64,000 nt of DNA from Chlorophyllum brunneum (lineage: Eukaryota > Basidiomycota > Agaricomycetes > Agaricales > Agaricaceae): the NCBI GenBank assembly GCA_963576785.1, contig OY756140.1:2046001-2110000 (forward strand), read 5' to 3'. The position numbers and the translations under genes are program-made. Of this stretch, positions 1 through 11,525 are shown piece after piece. Under the pieces are notes generated by a model. It made no database searches. It was not told where the DNA came from and saw nothing but the letters and a program-made list of their open reading frames with translations. Positions within the stretch are counted from its first letter, which is position 1. Each line of letters starts with the position of its first letter.

Positions 1-422
1 AGAGACATGAACATGGGTTACCTGAGTGCTGCCATCCACATATCGAAGTCTGCGATGTTGAGGCATTTGATATGGAAGGTCGCAGTGTTCGAGTCGATGT
101 GTATATCTTTCCGACCTGGTGCAGTAGATATGGCGGCATTCTGCAAGGATACCTGATCCCGAATTGGTTGGCCGGGTTCAAAGGAGTATTGCAACAGACC
201 CGAAGGGTAGAGCACGAAGTAGCGCCGAGCAAAACCTGGGATTGATTCAGCTTCACTAAATTGAGAGTGATGGAGAAGCATGCCTTGCATCTTCTTTCTG
301 CGCTTCTTGAGAACCCATCCCTCACACACCACGGCCTGGGCTGAAGAACCCTGTTTCGGCGTTGCGAGCGTCAGCGGAGTGTGTACGGCAGGCTGCGCTT
401 TCACCGAATACGCATGCCTCAT
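1..422 (-). CDS. Oxysterol-binding protein, Osh3-like (5' part, PH domain)
   Basis: This is the 5' end of a gene that runs off the left edge. The translation holds a pleckstrin-homology domain beginning EGWVLKKRRKKMQG, continuing FARRYFVLYPSGLLQYSFEP and ending DFDMWMAAL, a pattern I recognise from fungal Osh3-type oxysterol-binding proteins. Those proteins carry sterols or phosphoinositides at ER-plasma membrane contacts. The sterol-binding (ORD) domain is not in view. The reading frame stays open through 236-283, but that 48-nt piece is flanked by GC and AG and interrupts a conserved PH strand, so I read it as a GC-AG intron. The last visible exon ends near 23 at a gtaacc donor. The ATG at 422 is the first in frame; a spliced upstream exon is possible. 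Confidence 0.75.
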
Positions 423-843
423 CCTGGAAAAGATTCAGATAGGACGAGAAGGAGTGGTAGATTCCTGCGGTGTGTTCAGACAAAAGCTACTTGTGTCTAT
501 GAAGAATGACGAAAGAGTTGAATGGGTTTACCTACAAGCGACGGCAGACAGTCCCACGATCACTTAACGGGATGGGGACTTCCCCGACCAGTGACGAGAT
601 GTCTACTTCGGCTGAGCGACCCCTGGTAAAAAAGCATGCATTTCTCGACCAGGACGCTGCGGTAACCTATCGCTGCTACTTCTGCAACGAAATTTTTGAT
701 TCCACCTGAGTCCGCGCCTCGGAAATCGATCATCATCGATGATTAAGCTTGATATGGATACTCCGGAAAAGGCCCTATAACCCGGGCCGCAAAAGCACCT
801 CGCCTTTCCTTTTCTTCAACTACCACCCCCATTACCTACGACG
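423..843. promoter_or_regulatory. Divergent intergenic region, Osh3-like gene / gnd1
   Basis: This 421-bp stretch lies between two divergently transcribed genes and must hold both promoters. Short open frames occur here, but they have no recognisable protein content. A pyrimidine-rich stretch lies just before the gnd1 start codon. I see no clear TATA box. Confidence 0.5.
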
Positions 844-2857
844 ATGGCTACGTGAGTACATTTCCTGTCTTTCAACCTCTCATCCTCCCTCACACAACAT
901 CACGCGTCCGATGTCCCTATCTAGCGGAGACATTGGCTTGATTGGCCTTGCTGTTATGGTGAGTGTCCTTGGTCTGCGATCCATCCACATCGCTGAAAAA
1001 TATACAGGGTCAAAACCTGATCCTCAACATGAATGACAAAGGTTTTAATGTCGTTGCGTATAACCGTACCACCAGCAAAGTCGACCGCTTTCTTGCCAAT
1101 GAGGCCAAAGGTAATCAATCCGGTTTAGGAAAATTTTGATATACCTAAACCTGTACGATAAGGTACCAATGTCCAGGGTGCTCACTCAGTGCAGGAGCTC
1201 ATTGCCAAACTCAAGCGCCCCCGTAAAATTATTCTTCTCGTGAAGGCTGGATCTGCCGTCGATGATTTCATTGCCCAATTGGCTCCCCACCTCGAGCAGG
1301 GTGATATCATCATTGACGGTGGTAACTCCCACTACCCGGATTCCATCCGTCGTGCCAAGGAACTCGAGTCCAAGGGCCTTCTCTTCGTCGGATCTGGTGT
1401 TTCCGGTGGCGAAGAGGGCGCGCGTCACGGTCCCTCCCTTATGCCTGGCGGCTCTGCTGCTGCCTGGCCAGCAATCAAAGAAATCTTCCAAAAGACCGCT
1501 GCTCAAGTCAATGGAGACCCTTGTTGCGATTGGGTTGGTGAGACTGGCTCGGGTCACTACGTCAAGATGGTCCATAATGGTAAGTGAAACGACTTCTTAA
1601 TGTCACTAGAGCCCATGTTAAACCTTTCCAGGTATCGAGTACGGTGATATGCAGCTCATCGCCGAAGCCTATGATATCCTGAAGCGCGGATTGGGTCTAA
1701 CGGAGGACGAGATTGCAGATATCTTCACACAGTGGAACACGGGTGTCCTCGATTCTTTCTTGATTGAGATCACTGCCAACATCCTTAAGTTCAAGGACGA
1801 TGATGGTGAACCCGTTGTTTCGAAGATCCTTGACCAGGCTGGTCAGAAAGGAACCGGCAAATGGACTGCCATTGCTGCATTGGACTCCGGCACCGCAGGT
1901 GGGTCCTCAACTCTCCATCCCTGTACTTCTTGTTGACGAAAGCAGTCACCTTGATTGGCGAGGCCGTTTTCGCTCGCTGCCTTTCCGCTATCAAGGAGGA
2001 ACGCGTGCGTGCTAGCAAATCCATCGCCGGTCCCCAGAGGGAGCCCTTCAAGGGTGACAGGAAACAATTTATTGACGATTTGGAACAAGCTCTCTACGCC
2101 TCCAAGATCATCTCTTACACTCAAGGATTCATACTTATGCGCGAGACCGCCAAAGAGGTATGTTCCCAAAGGTTCATCTACGTTCCCTAATGCTAACTCT
2201 ACCCTCAGCTAGGTTGGAACCTGAACTACGCTGGCATTGCCAAGATGTGGCGTGGTGGCTGCATCATCAAGGTAAGCAGCATCAGGCACTCCACGGTCGG
2301 ATTTACTGACTTCTACGCCAAAGAGTGTTTTCCTTGGCGACATCACTTCCGCCTACCAAAAGAACCCCAAACTTGAGTCACTCCTCTTTGATGACTTCTT
2401 CAACAAGGGTAAACACCTCAGTGAACAATACCGTCACCCCGCTGAGTACTACTCTAGCCGTCCACGACGCCCAGCCAGGCTGGAGGCGTATTATCGCCCA
2501 GGCCGTCCTTTGGGGTATTCCCACTCCCGCCTTTAGCACCGCCCTTGCCTTCTTCGATGGCTACAGGAGCGAAATCCTTCCTGCTAACCTGCTGCAAGCA
2601 CAGGTAATTTACTCGAACGTCTCACATCTACAAGATTACTCATCGTCCTAGCGCGATTACTTCGGTGCCCACACTTTCCGAGTTCTTCCCGGCAAGGAGA
2701 ACGACAAATTTAAATCCGGGGAAGACATCCGTAAGTCGTCGCATTACTCTCACAGAACGCCACAAATTAGGTGAACACCCCTGATAATCAATATCCCCTA
2801 GATGTCAACTGGACTGGTCGTGGCGGCAATGTCTCAGCCTCTTCCTACAACACATAA
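844..2857 (+). CDS. gnd1: 6-phosphogluconate dehydrogenase, decarboxylating
   Basis: The product oxidises and decarboxylates 6-phosphogluconate to ribulose 5-phosphate, making NADPH in the cytosolic oxidative pentose phosphate pathway. The N-terminus [15 protein letters not shown] is the NADP-binding Rossmann motif, followed by [19 protein letters not shown]. The substrate-site signatures [20 protein letters not shown] and [20 protein letters not shown] are present, and the C-terminus has AHTFRVLPG and ends SSYNT. I read eleven exons: 844-851, 925-958, 1008-1110, 1163-1579, 1632-1898, 1946-2157, 2209-2271, 2324-2408, 2458-2603, 2652-2730 and 2802-2857. The first coding exon is only 8 nt and gives an N-terminus MATGDIG. 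An unspliced start at 911 (MSLSSGDIG) is the alternative. The family is about 490 residues and this model fits. A 6-phosphogluconolactonase gene lies 18 kb away. Confidence 0.96.
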
Positions 2858-3043
2858 ATGTATCTACTGTCAGTAAAGGTCGTGTATTTCTATAGAATTT
2901 CCCTGTCGATACTTTAAATAAATATATATGACTCATTCGTTTCTTCATTCCCCACATGAAGCGCTTACCCGATTTGGGATACTTGAGCCTGCGTTCAAAT
3001 TTTGGTTCCGCTCCCTCTCTGGCTCCATCCATTATCGATTTTC

Positions 3044-5507
3044 ATGTGCGGCATCTATGTATACTTATTTCGCCCAGGGTGTCTTTCGCCGTCTGAGGAT
3101 GTAGTCGAACAGCTTAGAGCCCGTAATGCGGCTCGTGGTATGTCTGATCTGCACGCTACGGAAGGTGGTAACCTCACATCATGGAGAACTGCCCCAGGTC
3201 CTGATAGTCAGAATACGGTTCGGATTAATTGTCCCTCCCCATCCGACGATGGGTACGCTAGTCAAATTTCTGGTCTGGTTGTGGAATGCTCTGTGTCGGA
3301 GCTCCAGCTACGCGGGAGTGCAACAATAACGCAGCCTCATGTACAAGATGAGATGGTCTTCTGCTGGAATGGAGAGGAAAGTAGCGCTCGAAGTTTCGCT
3401 GATGAGTCCCTATTGTTAACACTCCAGCCAGGTCTTTGATGGGCTCGAGGTCATCGTGCATTGTAATTAGCCGCTCTAGAGTCCGCTCTGAAATTCCACA
3501 GGTATTGGTTGACGAAAATGACGGAGTGAAGCTCTTCCAAGAGTTTGGCAAGGCACACTCGGAAGACGAGATCGCGATAGTACTGGGAAGTATTGAAGGG
3601 CCGTGCGTACCCCTTCTATCTGTTATCCCCAGATGGCTTACGGCATGTGGTTTAGTTATGCCTTTGTATTGTATCATGTATGGCAGGTTATGTGGTCTGG
3701 GAAGAAGATTTACAATTGACAAAAAACGAAGGCAGGGTTACAATCGCTTTACTTTGGTCGCGACCCCCTTGGTCGAAGATCCCTATTGGTCCATTGGCCT
3801 ACTATCCACCAGCCTTACTTCGTCTTATCTTCAGTGTCGAACGGGATGGACACCGATGTTTTCCTCTTTGAAGAAGTTGACACGAGATCGATATTTTGTA
3901 TCCGGCTGACGGACGTGGCCGCAAACGAGAGTGTGGGTTATTTCTGTCTGATTCCACGGGCGGCTTTGCTCATTGGGACGTAGGTTGCATCGGGTTTCGA
4001 GAAATGTGTTCGCAGTGTCCCAAGAACTCCGCTTTCGTCCTCTCATAGGCTTTCATACGCAAGTTGATTCCGTCTGCGTCCGAAGTCCTCACTCATGACG
4101 ACACAGGCTATCCCGGTCCAAGTGGACAAGCGCATCCCCGAGGAAGGATTTACTGGGTTAAACACTCTCGATATCATACCTGATCATTTGCAGATTTCGG
4201 TCGATCGACTAATAACTGAATTGAGTGAAAGTGTCCGCCTCCAGGTCCAACATATCCCCCAACCGAAGTTCGTAGGACTTTATAGGCTTTGCATGTGGTA
4301 GCTGAGCGATGAGTACTGATCGTTGGCCAGCCCAGGAGAAGCAAGATTGGCAATCTTGTTCAGTGGTGGTATAGATTCGACTGCGCTTTGTTACTTTGCC
4401 AACAGGTATCAGCTTTTCTCTTTCTCGATAACCTCGAACATGACCCGACTGATGTGACAGGCATTTACCAAAGGATGAACCTATAGACTTGCTCAATGTT
4501 GCGTTTGAGAATCCCCGCAAGATTAGAATTCAGTTACAGGGCAACCCTGAGGCTCTATCCAAGCATCGGAAGTTCGAACGCAAGAAGCACAAGCAGAGTG
4601 GGGATACGACACAACAAGATACCTCTTATATGGTTCCTGACCGTGTCTCTGGTTTGGAAGAACTAGAAGAACTTCGATTGGTTTGCCCCGGTAGGGTTTG
4701 GAATTTTGTAGGTTCCACGTCCTGTAGTCGAGGGCTGATGGTTAACTTTCAGAATAAGGTTGAAATCAATGTTCCATATGAGGTTTGTCCTCGTTTCTGC
4801 TGGCCTGGAGGATTCAGTTGATATTTCATCCCAGGAAACACAGAAAGCGAAGGTCGGGGTCGAGTCTGTTATGTTTCCGAGTCGGACGGTCATGGATCTC
4901 GTGCGTTTTCCCTGCGCGTATGTACGTGAGGAAGCTGATACTCGTGTCAGAGCCTTGCACTAGCACTGTGGTTTGCTTCTAGGGGAGTAGGTGCCGTGAA
5001 GAACTCGTCCGAGGGAAAACCAGAGTCTTACACCAGTCGTGCACGCGTACTGCTAAACGGGCTGGGATCTGATGAACTGCTGGGAGGTTACGGTAGACAT
5101 CGCTCTGCATTTAACTCTGGTAGTTGGCCCGCAGTAGTCGAAGAGGTACGTCAGATACCCCAGCATAGAACGCCCACATCCTGATCAGCCACTAGTTACA
5201 ACTCGAGATTGACCGCATTCCAACCAGAAATCTGGGGAGAGATGACCGCATCACATCTTCACATGGCAAAGAAACACGACATCCTTTCCTTTCCCTCGAC
5301 GTAGTCAACTTTCTTGCAGCGCTGCCGGTGCACCACAAAATGGATCCCCGACTCAATGTTGGCCTAGGAGATAAGATGTTGTTGAGGTTGGCTATGAGGA
5401 GGGTAGGCCTGGAGCTGGCTAGTGTTCGGAAGAAGCGAGCCATGCAGTTTGGTTGTCACTCCGCAAGGATGGAAGGGCAGCGACGAGGCGATGTTCCCTT
5501 AGAATAG
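3044..5507 (+). CDS. ASNSD1-type asparagine synthetase domain protein
   Basis: The start MCGIYVYLF gives a class II glutamine amidotransferase (Ntn hydrolase) domain with nucleophile Cys2. FCWNGE, FGRDPLGRRSLL and SSVSNG follow as in human ASNSD1. The second half has the PP-loop SGGIDSTALCYFANR, then LPKDEPIDLLNVAFENPRK, VPDRVSGLEELEEL and VLLNGLGSDELLGGYGRHR, and ends RNLGRDDRI...KKRAMQFG...ARMEGQRRGDVPLE. This matches the ASNSD1 family rather than true asparagine synthetase (AsnB/ASN1). Its biochemical role is not established. There are many short introns. The intron at 3377-3431 is needed to restore the NGE-VFDGLE motif, but it would begin GAAAGT, one base from the perfect donor GTAAGT. 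The next intron is 3450-3501. So the gene may carry a splice-site mutation, a sequence error or a rare GA-AG intron; the rest looks intact. Confidence 0.85.
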
Positions 5508-5633
5508 AATATTTCAATGACCATCACAAGTTTGTGGCTGGGGGCTTGCCGAGGCCGAGCGACGCGTTGGTGTTTGTTTGGTCAAACGTCAGGGCCTTTG
5601 GCTCTGTTCCATTAGTCTTCCCTCGACCAAGCC

Positions 5634-6813
5634 ATGGCACTCGCATCCCAAGCTGGTAGGCTGATAGGTCGGTGTTCTTCTATTGTGTAAAGAAGAACCT
5701 TCTGACATGAGTCCAGTGCCTCTCGGCATTGCTGCTGCCCTTGTGCAGGCCAGCATATACGATGTTCCTGGGGGTTACCGTGCGGTTATGTTCGATCGGT
5801 TCGCAGGTGTAAAAGACAAAGTATTCTTCCGCCAGCTCCCAGCTCGGTGCTTGAACACTCATTTCAACTTTAGGCTACAGGAGAAGGCACGCACTTTCTC
5901 ATTCCTTGGTTGCAGCGTGCCATTCTTTATGACTGCCGTATCAAGCCTCGGGTGAGCCGAGCACGTCTTTGTGGTCTTCGAAAAATGTTTATGGTTTTGT
6001 AGAACATTTCTACTACTACGGGATCGAAGGATTTACAGATGGTTTCCATCACCTTGCGCGTTTTGTCAAGACCCGACGTCGAACACCTTTCGAAAATCTA
6101 TCAAAGCCTCGGTATGGATTACGACGAGAGGGTATTACCTTCCATTGGAAACGAAGTGTTGAAAAGCATTGTTGCCCAGTTTGATGCCGCGGAACTTATT
6201 ACGCAGCGTGAAGTGGTGAGCTGGCGTTTGGTCCTGCGCCGTCGAACCATATGTGTGACGTTGTACACAGGTTTCTTCTCGTATTCGCGCAGATCTTCTG
6301 CAGCGTGCCGGCGAGTTCAACATCAAGCTAGAGGATGTCTCCATCACCCACCTCACATTCGGAAAGGTTTGTGCCACCTCACACGCGTGGAGTGTTTCAG
6401 GGTTGACCCCAAGGTGTAGGAATTCACGCAAGCTGTTGAGGCCAAACAAATTGCACAACAGGGTAATTACATCTCTCTGGTTCCCGCTGAGCCTGACTGA
6501 GCCTGGTAGATGCCGAACGTGCTAAATTTATTGTTGAGAAGGTGAGTAGTAGAGCCTGAAGTCAGAAGGTGCGCTTAGCACTGTTAAATAGGCCGAACAA
6601 GAAAGGCAGGCAGCCGTCATCCGCGCTGAAGGAGAAGCTGAAGCTGCTGCAACGATTTCACGTGCTCTTGAAAAGGCAGGGGATGCCTTTGTGGCCCTCA
6701 GGAAAATTGAGGCGAGCAAAGCGATTGTTCAGTCGCTGTCTGGTAACCCGAACGTGACATATATCCCGAGCAGTAGCGGTAGTGTCCTGTTGAATGTGCC
6801 TACGAACAAATAG
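5634..6813 (+). CDS. PHB1: Prohibitin-1, mitochondrial inner membrane scaffold
   Basis: PHB1 and PHB2 form ring complexes in the mitochondrial inner membrane that stabilise m-AAA protease and membrane organisation. The sequence reads [20 protein letters not shown] with an N-terminal hydrophobic anchor, then [50 protein letters not shown] and [20 protein letters not shown]. The C-terminal coiled coil ([34 protein letters not shown]) ends in VLLNVPTNK. This is typical PHB1 content and length (about 270-275 residues). The first coding exon is 22 nt (5634-5655), with the intron ending at 5716. In the second splice, the acceptor before GCTACAGGAGAAGG restores ATGEGTHF. Its start is 126 bp after the ASNSD1-like stop on the same strand. 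Confidence 0.95.
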
Positions 6814-6899
6814 AGAACAGTATGTGCGGCGCAGTAGGCGTCTATTGCAAATGGAAGGACACGACGTCAGATTTCCGAGTCGGTGAGGTGTGGAGGTTA

Positions 6900-7136
6900 T
6901 GTGATCAGATAACTCCCACGAGAGTTAGGCCGTGCTTGCTCTTGACTGTCATCGTCTGTCTCTCAGTATCTTCTCTTTTTCTTTTTCCTCTCTCCTCTCG
7001 TCTATTTCCTCTCCTCTGACGGACTTCTCTATCCTATACTGTCTGCTGTTTCCCTGTCTTTCGTGCGCATATCCCTTCCCTTTCCTCGCACCCTCTGATC
7101 TTGTCTCAGGTCTCATTTCCTTCATCTTTCTGAATC
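6900..7136 (+). promoter_or_regulatory. Pyrimidine-rich promoter / 5' leader of the Pub1-like gene
   Basis: From about 6935 to 7130 the plus strand is a long run of C and T with few purines, directly before the ATG at 7137. CT-rich leaders of this kind are common at strongly expressed fungal genes and usually lie near the transcription start. No TATA box is evident. The region 6814-6900 looks like the 3' flank of PHB1. Confidence 0.5.
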
Positions 7137-8642
7137 ATGAATCCAATGGGTATGGGAGGACCAGCGGAGGCTCCGGTACGTCTTTTAATCCTTCCCTTTA
7201 CTTTCTGCCATGACTAATCTTTCCCGTTATCGCTGTCTTACGTCTTTCGCTCGTAGCGACGCGCTCATCTCTATGTTGGAAACTTGAGTCCGCGTGTTAC
7301 GGAATACATGCTGACAGAAATTTTTGCTGTCGCTGGACCCGTGCAGCACGTTAAAATCATTCCCGACCGTAACTACCAACATGGGGGTCTCAACTACGGT
7401 TTCGTGGAATACATGGATATGCGTTCTGCCGAGACCGCGCTCCAGACTCTTAACGGCCGCAAAATTTTCGACACTGAAATTCGAGTTAACTGGGCTTACC
7501 AGGGTCAACAAAACAAGGAGGATACTTCTGGCCACTACCATGTCTTCGTCGGAGATCTCAGTCCCGAGGTTAACGACGAGGTTCTTGCAAAGGCCTTCAG
7601 TGCCTTCGGAACTCTCTCTGATGCTAGAGTTATGTGGGACATGAATTCCGGAAAGTCTCGTGGTTATGGTTTCCTTGCCTTTCGTGACAAGACAGATGCC
7701 GAACAGGCCATCGCGACCATGAACGGTGAATGGCTCGGGTCTCGTGCCATTCGCGTCAATTGGGCCAACCAAAAGACTCAAGGTGGCGCTCCGGCTGTGC
7801 AGTCCCCTCGCCCTGCCGGTGGTGCTGGCGGGGCACCCGCCCCTATCAATTTTCAGGGTGGACCGCTTTCCTACGAGTCCGTCGTCCAGCAGACCCCTGC
7901 TTACAACACTACGGTTTACGTTGGCAACCTTGTTCCCTACTGTACTCAGGCAGACTTGATCCCGTTATTCCAGTCCATCGGCTACCTCTCGGAGATCCGC
8001 ATGCAGGCTGACCGTGGTTTCGCCTTCGTTAAGCTGGATACCCATGAACATGCTGCTATGGCTATCGTCCAGTTGCAAGGTCAGATGGTTCATGGAAGGC
8101 CCATCAAATGCAGTTGGGGTAAGGACCGTGCTGATGGTACTACGGCCGCCCAGCCGGCTGCGATGAGCCCCACCACGACTGCAGCCCCTTACGCGGGCAT
8201 GGTAAGAATTTGATTCCCTTGACGATCGCAGTTTCTCATCGCTATTCTCATCAGCCTATGTATGGAATGCCCCAGCCCAACACTTATGGTCAATATGGAT
8301 TTGGTGCTTATCCAGGGTTCCCAGGTCAAGCCACAGGGCAGCCAGGTGCACCTGGCGCTGCATCGCCTGGGATGCCGCAGCCAGCGGCTGGAGGCGCTGC
8401 CCTAGGATTGACTGGCGCGCCTCAACAAGGAGTTGCTGATCCTAATGCGGCTGCTGGTCAAGCCGGCCAAGCCCAATGGGGCAGTGCTGATCCCAACTCC
8501 TACTACTCTAACTACTGGGGAGGTAAGTAATTTTGACATTCAACAAGACAGAATTTGAACCTGGTACTTAGGTTACTATGGTCAACAAGCGGCAGCCGGT
8601 CAACAGGGTGCGACGGATGCTTCTATGCCTGGTCAAGCGTAA
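7137..8642 (+). CDS. Three-RRM RNA-binding protein, Pub1/TIA-1 family
   Basis: The protein has three RNA recognition motifs. RRM1 begins LYVGNLSPRVTEYMLTEIF, RRM2 has HVFVGDLSPEVNDEVLAKAF with RNP1 KSRGYGFLAF, and RRM3 has TTVYVGNLVPYCTQADL with RNP1 DRGFAFVKL. The order and spacing match yeast Pub1 and animal TIA-1/TIAR, which bind U/A-rich mRNA and enter stress granules. The C-terminal region is a Gln/Gly/Pro/Ala-rich low-complexity tail (YGMPQPNTYGQYGFGAYPGF) typical of condensate-forming proteins, ending ATDASMPGQA. Exons: 7137-7175, 7257-8201, 8255-8522 and 8572-8642. Splicing evidence is strong: all donors are GTA[CA]G-like and the frames join cleanly. Confidence 0.9.
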
Positions 8643-9048
8643 ATATCCTTTTGCTGCTGAGTCGCTTCTTAATCATCTTTGTCATCCCCTACCTGTCATT
8701 CCTTTGCATTGTCTTGTTCCTGCTGAGTAGTGATATAAAATTGACCGTTCTCATAGTCCATCAACATAACAAATATGCTTTGTAGCAGCTCACGACCGCT
8801 TTTACAATTGTTGATTTCTTCACCTTTCTGCCTTGTCTATAAATTCTCCCTCTATGTATCTCTTGATCGCCTGAATTCCTCTTTACCTCGATCGAATATT
8901 GAATGTCGTGGCTTCACTAGATATGGACGCCATACACGAAAATGCTCAGGCCCGAATCTTGATTATTGGAAGGTACATAAGATATTTGAAATTAGGGGGT
9001 ATATGGACGAATGTAAGGATCAGGGGGAACTAGATACTTCATCGACAA
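8643..9048. other. Convergent intergenic region, PUB1-like / ATG16
   Basis: This 406-bp stretch between two converging genes holds both 3' ends. It is T-rich just after the RRM gene stop. A short plus-strand frame is open here, but its content is not recognisable. I see no gene. Confidence 0.5.
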
Positions 9049-10011
9049 TTAACCATTCGGAGTCAGATCCATCGTCTTCTGTGTTGGAGACAAAGTCCCA
9101 TCCTGATTTGTGGTTTCCTGATGGATGGTCTTGAGTTCCCCTTTTCCCGAACTCGAGGGAGATCCTCCGGGACCGTCTGCGCCATTCCGAGTTACGGAGG
9201 CTTGATGTCGGGAGCGCATGTCCTCATAGAAGGCATTCGCTTCATTCATCTTGTTAGCCTCCGCCTGTTTTGCATCCAGCCAGCGTTGCAAAAGTTTTGC
9301 GTTGTCCCGGAGTAAATTCTGGTTACGGTCCTCGATTTGCCCGAGCTCCAGCTGCAGCGTGCTGATTTCATCATGCAGAATCTAACAGCTCATGTAAGTA
9401 AGATGTATGAATGTTCGATCGATGGCCATGTACCTGCACTGTTCTGTCCTTCTCTTGCATCAGCTCTGCGTGCTGATCGACTTTGCGCTTCAGTACTGCG
9501 AGGTCGTCTTTTGCCTTCCTGAGATTCTCGGAGTCTATTCGTGCGAGTTCCTCCTTCTCTCGTAGAGTCTCGTTCATGGCTAGCAGCCGCTGAGCATTCT
9601 GGCCTTGAGTCTTGTATACAGTTGCAAGTTCATCGCGTAATGAGGATATTTGTGACTCCAGGGAAGCAAGGTACGCTGCACGGATAGGGTTTCTGATAAT
9701 GGGTAAGCGAAGTTTGGGTTTGAATCATGCGATGGACGTACTCTTCTGAGGATGTTGGAGCGGAAGTTGCTGAATTGTGCAGGCTGGGCTTTACGGAGTT
9801 GACTGCTCTGAGCAAGGTTGCATTGCGTTCCTTGAGTAGCTTTGTCTGTTGTGCAAGGCGACGATCTGGATGAGAGAAGGGGTATGAGAATCAGAGTAGA
9901 AGGAGAGGGGGTGGACAGACACTGCTCAATGACGGAGGAAAAGGAGGACTCCTTTGCGTCGCGTTCGATGAGGCGGAGACGGAGGAGTTCTTGCCATGAG
10001 GGTTCAGCCAT
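9049..10011 (-). CDS. ATG16: Autophagy protein 16 (Atg16)
   Basis: Atg16 binds the Atg12-Atg5 conjugate and directs Atg8 lipidation at the forming autophagosome. Reading the minus strand, the N-terminus MAEPSWQELLRLRLIERDAK is the Atg5-binding helix. It is followed after an intron by EQYRRLAQQTKLLKERNATL and a long coiled coil (LASLESQISSLRDELA, REKEELARIDSENLRKAKDD, LHDEISTLQLELGQIEDRN), then LLQRWLDAKQAEANKMNEAN and a short Ser/Gly tail. As in other fungi there is no WD40 domain. I chose the ATG at 10011 because the conserved Atg5-binding motif begins there. An in-frame ATG at 10104 would add 31 residues. The gene is divergent from YPT7 with only 153 bp between start codons. Confidence 0.88.
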
Positions 10012-10164
10012 CTCGAGGTCGGCCAGTTGATCGACGACGCGAAAGTGCTTTGGTGCGGAGTTTGAACTTCCCAATCCGGATCCAGCTGCCTGTTGGCTTT
10101 CCACACCTCTTTGTCCTGCTCTTCATCGTCCTTCGTATCTCTCCATTCTCCATCCCTTGCTAAT

Positions 10165-11105
10165 ATGGGTCGTGTGCTCTTGAAGGTACCTCGCCAGATA
10201 ATATCTCTTCGCATAACTCACCCTTCCCACTATCAGGTTATCATCCTTGGTGACAGCGGGTCTGTCCTACATCCTACACTGCTCTCCACTCCACTCCTGA
10301 CGACAATATCTATCTAGCGTCGGAAAGACCTCTCTCATGAATCAATATGTGAATAAACGTTTCAGCAACCAGTACAAGGCCACTATCGGAGCCGACTTGT
10401 ATGTTTCACCTCCAGGTCTTGCCTGGCTTTGCGGCCTCATTGTTGTGTTCAATAGCCTCACGAAGGAAGTAATCGTTGACGACAGACTAGTGACCATGCA
10501 GGTGTGGTTAATTATACAGGGAAGCGAGCAGTCGTTCATTCATGGTAACATTGTAGCTCTGGGATACTGCTGGACAGGAGCGTTTTCAATCCCTGGGTGT
10601 AGCGTTTTACCGTGGAGCAGACTGTTGCGTGCTCGTGTATGACGTGAATAGTGCCAAGTCTTTCGAGACACTCGACAGCTGGCGCGACGAGTTCCTTATC
10701 CAGGCAAGTCCCCATGATCCGGAGAACTTCCCGTTCGTGGTTTTGGGGAACAAGATTGATGTGGAAGAAGGTAAACGCCAGGTGAGTGATATTTGCCTCG
10801 TGTCCGCGTTCCCTTGGCCGACGTTCGGGTGTAGGTCACTCAGAAACGTGCCATGACTTGGTGCCAGTCGAAAGGCAACATCCCCTACTTCGAGACATCT
10901 GCCAAGGAAGCTATCAACGTGGAACAAGCATTTCAGACAGTGGCAAAAAATGCCTTACAGCAGGAAGCAGAGGAGCAGCTGTGTGTCACCCCCAGGATCT
11001 ATACTGAACGGGACTGGCTAATGCGTCGTTCTCAGATATGTCGACTACCCAGACCCAATCCAGCTCGACTCTGAGAGCTCACAAAGCTACGGATGCAATT
11101 GCTGA
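10165..11105 (+). CDS. YPT7: Rab7-type GTPase Ypt7, upstream tandem copy
   Basis: Ypt7/Rab7 recruits HOPS and drives fusion of late endosomes and autophagosomes with the vacuole. All GTPase motifs are intact across introns: [15 protein letters not shown] (P-loop), YKATIGADF (switch I), [14 protein letters not shown] (G3), [13 protein letters not shown] (G4) and [16 protein letters not shown] (G5). The C-terminus ends SYGCNC, a CxC double-geranylgeranylation motif. The first coding exon is 21 nt (MGRVLLK). A second, very similar gene follows 420 bp downstream on the same strand with introns at matching places, so this is a tandem duplicate. The tail before CNC is unlike that of the second copy. 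Confidence 0.92.
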
Positions 11106-11525
11106 ACGCCAGGAAGCTACCCTGGACATTGGTAGCGTCATGCGACTGGGACTTTGATTCTATATATTGGCCATAATGTCCTATATTGTGGTGCCTCACG
11201 ATCTAATTCTTCTGTCACATAATGTTATGAATTTTGCATTCTGTCTTGACCTTCACCCGATGCCATGCCTGTACTTGCCCTTCCAGCACACACGATTGTT
11301 AATTTACAATACATACCCGTTTTCTAACAGGAATGACATCAGAGGACAGATGGTAGGCAAACCGATCGAGGTTCCCACAGCTTTGAGTACTGGCGACGCG
11401 TTATCCCCATGAGACCCAAATTGAAGCCATGACATTTCAATCTTGTCTCCGAGCGCTTCATCTACCTCACCTCCTCACTTGAACCGGCTACCACCGCTTG
11501 CCAGCCGCACTTTTCTTTGAGTATC
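11106..11525 (+). promoter_or_regulatory. Spacer between the two YPT7 copies
   Basis: This 420-bp region must contain the terminator of the first copy and the promoter of the second. It is not obviously similar to the 153-bp region before the first copy, which suggests that the two genes are controlled separately. No open frame of interest. Confidence 0.45.

Noticed and set aside
749..1036. Open frame with start ATG at 911 for gnd1
   Set aside because: It covers the first coding part, but splicing from ATG 844 gives [11 protein letters not shown] with good donor and acceptor; the frame before 911 has no conserved content.
1186..1575. 129-codon minus-strand frame
   Set aside because: It is antisense of the conserved gnd1 exon.
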